Shown one piece after another: positions 61,719 to 64,000 of a DNA stretch of 64,000 bases. The position numbers and the translations under genes are program-made. The stretch covers positions 496,001 through 560,000 of the forward strand of contig OZ244931.1 in NCBI GenBank assembly GCA_965222215.1. Reading direction: 5' to 3'. Under the pieces are notes generated by a model. That model was not told where the DNA came from. It ran no database searches and saw nothing but the letters and a program-made list of their open reading frames with translations. The stretch's first letter is position 1. Each line of letters opens with the position of its first letter. This stretch comes from JABJAG01 sp965222215 (GTDB lineage: Bacteria > Pseudomonadota > Alphaproteobacteria > UBA6615).

Positions 61719-62445
61719 CGTCGTGAACGACGATTCATTCCGGTCCGACCCGGTGCTGGCGAACGCGGCGGGCTATCCCTACGACATCACCGAACACTCG
61801 TTCACGTTCGTGGCGGGCGAGGCGGCGCCGTTCGATCCGGCTCTGACCGAAGGCCGCAAGCCGGTGATCGGCTACGGCTCGAACCAGTCGCCGATCCGCC
61901 TGCGCCAGAAATACGGCACCGATCACGCGCCGATCCCGGTGCAGCGCGCGTGGCTGGCCGACCACGACGTGGTCTTCTCCGCGCACTTCTCCAGCTACGG
62001 CTCGCTACCCGCGGCGCTGCGCCATGTGCCGGGTACCCGTGTTGCCGTGGCCGTGAACTGGCTCAGCGATATCGAGCTGGCGGTGATGCACCCGACCGAG
62101 GTCGACAACTATCATTTTGCGCGGATGAACGGCCTGTCGCTGGAACTCGACGGGGGCCGGACGATCGACACGGCGTTTGCCTATCTTAGCTTCCGGGGAC
62201 ATGTGGGGGACGGGGAGCGGCCGTTTGCGCTGCGCGAGATCGCGGCGGAGAACCGCCAGCTGCCCGAGCTCGGCCAACTCGAGGCGCTGACCCTGATGCG
62301 CGACCGGATCGCGCCGGAGCACGATCTGCACGACTTTGTGCACGCGCATATTTCCGACACGGCGTTGCGCGCGGAACGGGTGGCGCAACTTGAAAGCGAC
62401 GCCGTGCCGGTTGCCCATGCACCCCACGAAGTCGTGAAAACCTGA
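61708..62445 (+). CDS. Unrecognised protein with YGSN motif, coupled to the NAGGN operon
   Basis: The product is 245 residues from the ATG at 61708, which lies 11 bases inside the M42 gene (a GTG at 61723 is the alternative). No named family was recognised. It contains VIGYGSNQSPIRLR near residue 60; YGSN opens the gamma-glutamylcyclotransferase fold, where it forms the substrate oxyanion pocket, but the usual downstream catalytic Glu is not obvious. There is no signal peptide or membrane helix, and the tail is acidic. Overlap with the M42 gene implies the same transcript, so a role in osmolyte breakdown is reasonable but unproven. Confidence 0.6.
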   Translation: MSTSVVNDDSFRSDPVLANAAGYPYDITEHSFTFVAGEAAPFDPALTEGRKPVIGYGSNQSPIRLRQKYGTDHAPIPVQRAWLADHDVVFSAHFSSYGSLPAALRHVPGTRVAVAVNWLSDIELAVMHPTEVDNYHFARMNGLSLELDGGRTIDTAFAYLSFRGHVGDGERPFALREIAAENRQLPELGQLEALTLMRDRIAPEHDLHDFVHAHISDTALRAERVAQLESDAVPVAHAPHEVVKT

Positions 62446-62486
62446 CTTTCGTTCATCCTTGCCTGTCACCGCCTGCGTGTTATTAA

Positions 62487-62502
62487 TTAACTTATGAGTT
62501 AA
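62487..62502. promoter_or_regulatory. Operator-like palindrome upstream of the VOC gene
   Basis: TTAACT and AGTTAA flank TATG, a perfect 6-4-6 palindrome in an AT-rich 78-base gap, 21 bases before the ATG. The form resembles ArsR-family operators often found before glyoxalase-like genes; no ArsR gene is adjacent. Confidence 0.4.
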
Positions 62503-62523
62503 ATATAAACCACGGAGATCACG

Positions 62524-62910
62524 ATGGCCGGACAGGGTGCCTTTCACTGGAACGAACTCAGCACCACCGATCTGGAGGCCGCGAAGGCCTTCTATGAGCA
62601 GGTCATCGGCTGGGAATTCGAGACCATGGAGATGGCGGAGGGCGGCACCTACTACATCGGCAAGGTCGATGGCGTGCCGGTGGGCGGAATCATGGCCCAC
62701 ACCGACAATATGCCGGAGGGTGTGCCGTCCCACTGGCGCGCCTACATCCAGGTGGACGATGTGGATGCAACGGTGGCGGCCGCGCTCGCAGCGGGCGGCT
62801 CGGAGATTTACGAGGCGTTCGACATTCCGGGCATTGGCCGTATCGGCGGGTTCTATGACCCGACGGGCGGGGCGATCAACGTGATCACGCCGGCACCGCA
62901 GGACGGTTAA
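62524..62910 (+). CDS. VOC-superfamily (glyoxalase-like) protein
   Basis: The product is 128 residues with paired beta-alpha-beta-beta-beta modules. FHWNELSTTDLEAAKAFYEQVIGW is the classic first module, WRAYIQVDDVDATVAAALAAGG the second, and the end GGFYDPTGGAINVI. It could be a metal-dependent lyase, dioxygenase or binding protein; relatives include hydrolase-like and CFP30B-type proteins. The ATG is preceded by GGAG. An ArsR-like operator lies upstream. The third copy of the palindromic repeat follows its stop. Confidence 0.85.
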   Translation: MAGQGAFHWNELSTTDLEAAKAFYEQVIGWEFETMEMAEGGTYYIGKVDGVPVGGIMAHTDNMPEGVPSHWRAYIQVDDVDATVAAALAAGGSEIYEAFDIPGIGRIGGFYDPTGGAINVITPAPQDG

Positions 62911-62930
62911 AGACGGGCAGCAGGATCGGT

Positions 62931-63010
62931 CGTTATCGCGAGGAACTTAGCGACGCGGCGATCCAGCAAGCCCGCTCTGGATTGCTTCAGCCTCCGGCTT
63001 CGCAAAGACG
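62931..63010. repeat. Palindromic repeat, copy C (between the VOC gene and ubiA)
   Basis: CGTTATCGCGAGG...GCGACGCGGCGATCCAG on the left pairs imperfectly with CTCTGGATTGC...GGCTTCGCAAAGACG on the right. It keeps the same arm order as copies A and B and again lies between convergent genes. Confidence 0.7.
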
Positions 63011-63021
63011 CATAAGTCTTG

Positions 63022-63963
63022 TCAGGCGAACGCGCGCGCCGCGATGGCGGCGGCGAAAAGGAGCAGCCCGAAATCACGGTTGGATTTGAACTTTGCCAGG
63101 CAGTCCTTCGGGTCGTCGAAGTCGATGGTTGCGGTTTGCCAGGCGAGATGGGCCGCGCCGATCGCCAGCCCGGCCCAGAAGGGCCAGCCGAGACCCGAGA
63201 GCCACGCCGACAGTGCCAGCAGCGCGATGCACACGGCGTAGAACACCGCGATCCAGGGCCGGGATTTCTGGCCCAGAAGGCGCGCGGTGGATTTCACGCC
63301 GACCAGTGCGTCGTCCTCCTTGTCCTGATGGGCGTAGATCGTGTCGTAGCCCAGGGTCCAGAAGAAGCCGGCGGCGTAGAGCAGGAACGCCGCCGGTTCC
63401 AGCGCGCCCTGGACGACGGCCCAGCCGAGCAGCGCGCCCCAGTTGAAGGTCAGGCCGAGCCACGCCTGCGGCCACCAGGTGATGCGTTTCATCAGCGGGT
63501 AGGGGACGACGAGCACGAGGCTCAGCGCGCCGATGGCCATGGCGAACGGATTGAACTGCACGAGGATGCCGAGGCTGACCAGCAGCAGCAGGCCGAGAAA
63601 GGCCAGCGCGGCGGGCACCCTGACCGCGCCCGATGCCAGCGGCCGGTCGGCGGTGCGCGCGACCTTCGCGTCAAAGTCCCGGTCGAACAGGTCGTTGATG
63701 ACGCAGCCCGCGCCGCGCATCAGGATCGCGCCGATGCCGAACAACGCCACCCAGAACCAGTTCGGCCAGTCGCCGTCCGGCGCGGCCATGGCGAGTGCCC
63801 ACCAGCCCGGCAGCAACAGGAGCCAGGTGCCGATGGGCCGGTCGAGCCGCATGAGCCGCGCGTAGGGGCGGGCCGCCGCCGGCGCGTACCGGTCCAGCCA
63901 GTTGCCGCGCGGGATGTCGCTCGCATCCTCGCGCGAGGCGCTATGATGGGGCTCGCCGTTCAT
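63022..63963 (-). CDS. ubiA: 4-hydroxybenzoate polyprenyltransferase
   Basis: The product is 313 residues with eight to nine membrane helices. The first Asp-rich motif is NDLFDRDFD near residue 90 and the second YDTIYAHQDKEDD near 205, which bind Mg-polyprenyl diphosphate. It prenylates 4-hydroxybenzoate in ubiquinone synthesis; ubiD, which acts next, lies 6 kb upstream. The ATG at 63963 has only 37 bases of sequence before the window ends, so the promoter is not visible. Confidence 0.95.
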   Translation of the reverse strand: MNGEPHHSASREDASDIPRGNWLDRYAPAAARPYARLMRLDRPIGTWLLLLPGWWALAMAAPDGDWPNWFWVALFGIGAILMRGAGCVINDLFDRDFDAKVARTADRPLASGAVRVPAALAFLGLLLLVSLGILVQFNPFAMAIGALSLVLVVPYPLMKRITWWPQAWLGLTFNWGALLGWAVVQGALEPAAFLLYAAGFFWTLGYDTIYAHQDKEDDALVGVKSTARLLGQKSRPWIAVFYAVCIALLALSAWLSGLGWPFWAGLAIGAAHLAWQTATIDFDDPKDCLAKFKSNRDFGLLLFAAAIAARAFA

Positions 63964-64000
63964 CGGTCCTTGTTAACCTACCGGGCACCTCGCCCCAATC

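Overview
The window is one contiguous chromosomal stretch of a GC-rich (roughly two-thirds G+C by eye) alphaproteobacterium, probably close to the Rhodospirillales. The evidence is an FnrL-type Fe-S regulator with TTGA-N6-TCAA boxes, lipid A/Kdo genes, a lipoprotein gene beside lspA and two M16 protease genes, and an N-acetylglutaminylglutamine amide (NAGGN) osmolyte operon. I annotate 59 protein genes, one of them cut by the left edge. I saw no rRNA, tRNA, CRISPR array, insertion sequence or prophage.

Layout. 1-1.5 kb: end of an aromatic-ring monooxygenase, a MarR regulator and a cupin protein. 1.5-5.5 kb: an oxygen/redox block with a tandem universal stress protein, a permease, a GNAT protein, an FNR-type regulator and a small unknown protein; three FNR-type boxes sit in its promoter regions. 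5.5-14.2 kb: exporter, Ldh2-type dehydrogenase, c-heme sensor kinase, CitE-like lyase with thioesterase, Gfo/Idh/MocA and luciferase-like oxidoreductases, FAH-family hydrolase, DOPA-dioxygenase-like protein. 14.4-17.9 kb: ergothioneine genes egtB-egtD and pyrD. 17.9-23.4 kb: two paralogous Sel1-repeat proteins, a hydrolase, a 72-residue protein, an amidase and a MaoC hydratase. 23.5-31.5 kb: ribF, ileS, lspA, a DUF3035-type lipoprotein and an M16 protease pair. 31.5-38.4 kb: epimerase, pgi, mutL, rsmD, pseudouridine synthase, a glutamine-amidotransferase-like hydrolase and tadA. 38.4-45.6 kb: a TPR/GT41 glycosyltransferase, a low-GC DUF2971-like gene, purD, xseA and an M23 protein. 45.7-49.8 kb: msbA-waaA-lpxK on the minus strand. 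49.9-56.7 kb: a CMD-fold protein, a PlcP/Agt-like pair divergent from a DAG-kinase-like gene, pmbA, a MAPEG protein and ubiD. 57.0-62.9 kb: the NAGGN operon, a YGSN-motif protein and a VOC protein. 63-64 kb: ubiA.

Three groups stand out. (1) FNR-type boxes at 1532, 4272 and 5097 surround the gene for a regulator of the matching class, which suggests a compact local regulon. (2) The metallophosphoesterase and glycosyltransferase at 50.5-52.3 kb look like the PlcP/Agt pair that replaces phospholipids with glycolipids under phosphate starvation. The shared upstream region has PHO-box-like TTGTnA repeats in 11-bp register. (3) The NAGGN trio is followed by an undescribed protein with a YGSN motif, which could belong to NAGGN metabolism.

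Convergent gene ends are also patterned. Of ten convergent pairs, three share a CTAG overlapping stop, three hold copies of one palindromic repeat, and one holds a canonical terminator hairpin. All functional calls come from reading motifs; no database search was run.
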